Positions 21,487 to 21,765 of a stretch of DNA of 21,765 nucleotides are shown here, one piece after another. Position 1 is the first letter of the stretch. The number at the start of each line of letters is the position of its first letter. Source of the stretch: Clostridiales bacterium. Its GTDB lineage: Bacteria > Bacillota > Clostridia > Oscillospirales > Acutalibacteraceae. The position numbers were made by a program, and so were the translations under genes. The notes beneath the pieces were generated by a model. The model was given only the letters and a program-made list of their open reading frames with translations. It made no database searches and was not told the DNA's origin. The stretch is from assembly GCA_012522615.1 (NCBI GenBank), contig JAAYKB010000022.1, forward strand, positions 1 through 21,765, given 5' to 3'.

Positions 21487-21765
21487 ATGCGATTAAGTTT
21501 TGATGATTACCGGGATAAATTGCTCGGTTGCTGGAACGGGAAAAATATCGGCGGCACCCTCGGAATGCCTTTTGAATGCAGAAGAGGGGTGTTTGACGTC
21601 GAATATTACACCCATGATCTGGACGGTAACCCTATTCCTAATGACGATCTTGATTTGCAGCTCGTATGGCTGAATGCCGTCGAAAAGTACGGAAGAGCAG
21701 TCAATGCGTCAATATTGGGAGAATACTGGCTGATATTTATTGTTCCGAACTGGAACGAGTATGGC
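21487..21765 (+). CDS. ADP-ribosylglycohydrolase-family protein, N-terminal part
   Basis: Runs off the right edge after 93 codons. The N-terminus (MRLSFDDYRDKLLGCWNGK, then IGGTLGMPFE) and the acidic NDDLDLQLVWL match the DraG/ARH-like fold, in which such Asp residues bind two Mg ions. In Firmicutes many such genes lie in carbohydrate or nucleoside catabolic clusters behind AraC-type regulators, and their substrates are mostly unknown; true removal of ADP-ribose from protein should not be assumed. Two ATG codons are adjacent (21484 and 21487); the second has GGAGG six bases upstream, the first only three, so I prefer the second. The end and any partner genes are outside the window. Confidence 0.85.
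   Translation, partial: MRLSFDDYRDKLLGCWNGKNIGGTLGMPFECRRGVFDVEYYTHDLDGNPIPNDDLDLQLVWLNAVEKYGRAVNASILGEYWLIFIVPNWNEYG

Noticed and set aside
1..21765. CRISPR array, prophage, insertion sequence or defence island
   Set aside because: I saw no regularly spaced repeats, transposase, integrase, or phage structural genes. SbcCD is general DNA repair.

Overview
The window reads as chromosome from an anaerobic, moderately GC-rich member of the Clostridia (Firmicutes), probably Ruminococcaceae/Oscillospiraceae-like. The evidence is a two-iron superoxide reductase (desulfoferrodoxin), a 2-hydroxyacyl-CoA dehydratase activase-type protein, a TepA-type ClpP homologue beside ftsK/spoIIIE, RqcH, strong purine-rich ribosome binding sites, several TTG starts, and promoters and intrinsic terminators of the Firmicutes kind. 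The placement is inferred from gene content; no search was run.

Layout. Positions 1-1273 (minus) hold sbcD and the first 43 codons of sbcC, joined by an ATGA overlap. Positions 1480-1740 hold no convincing gene but a compact element of perfect hairpins that looks like a dispersed repeat. A 62-codon minus-strand gene with no normal start codon follows, then a monocistronic desulfoferrodoxin gene and a solitary tRNA-Ala(CGC), each with its own promoter and terminator. Positions 3337-7614 carry a two-gene unit: a 975-residue protein with two tandem BadF/BcrA-type ATPase domains plus a DUF2229-type region, and a 443-residue HgdB-like protein. From memory, these usually form one polypeptide of about 1400 residues.

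A hairpin that would bury the ribosome binding site precedes tepA. It starts a plus-strand cluster: tepA, ftsK/spoIIIE, a YgiQ-type radical SAM gene, a ComEC-like extracytoplasmic metallo-beta-lactamase gene and a DUF3006 gene. The cluster ends at a terminator shared with the converging nif3-rqcH pair (13967-16527, minus). A palindrome-rich intergenic region separates nif3 from a divergent GH18 chitinase-like surface protein. A transglutaminase-like surface protein with its own consensus promoter comes next. Both surface proteins have long Thr/Lys-rich linkers.

Positions 19859-20493 are noncoding, with several strong inverted repeats and a near-consensus promoter. From about 20060 the DNA turns visibly AT-richer and encodes an AraC-type regulator and the start of an ADP-ribosylglycohydrolase-family gene that runs off the window.

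Most of the window is housekeeping or common clostridial content. The least explained parts are the split two-ATPase activase system, the SD-burying hairpin before tepA, the structured intergenic segment at 19883-20157, the hairpin element at 1480-1740, and the small gene lacking a standard start.
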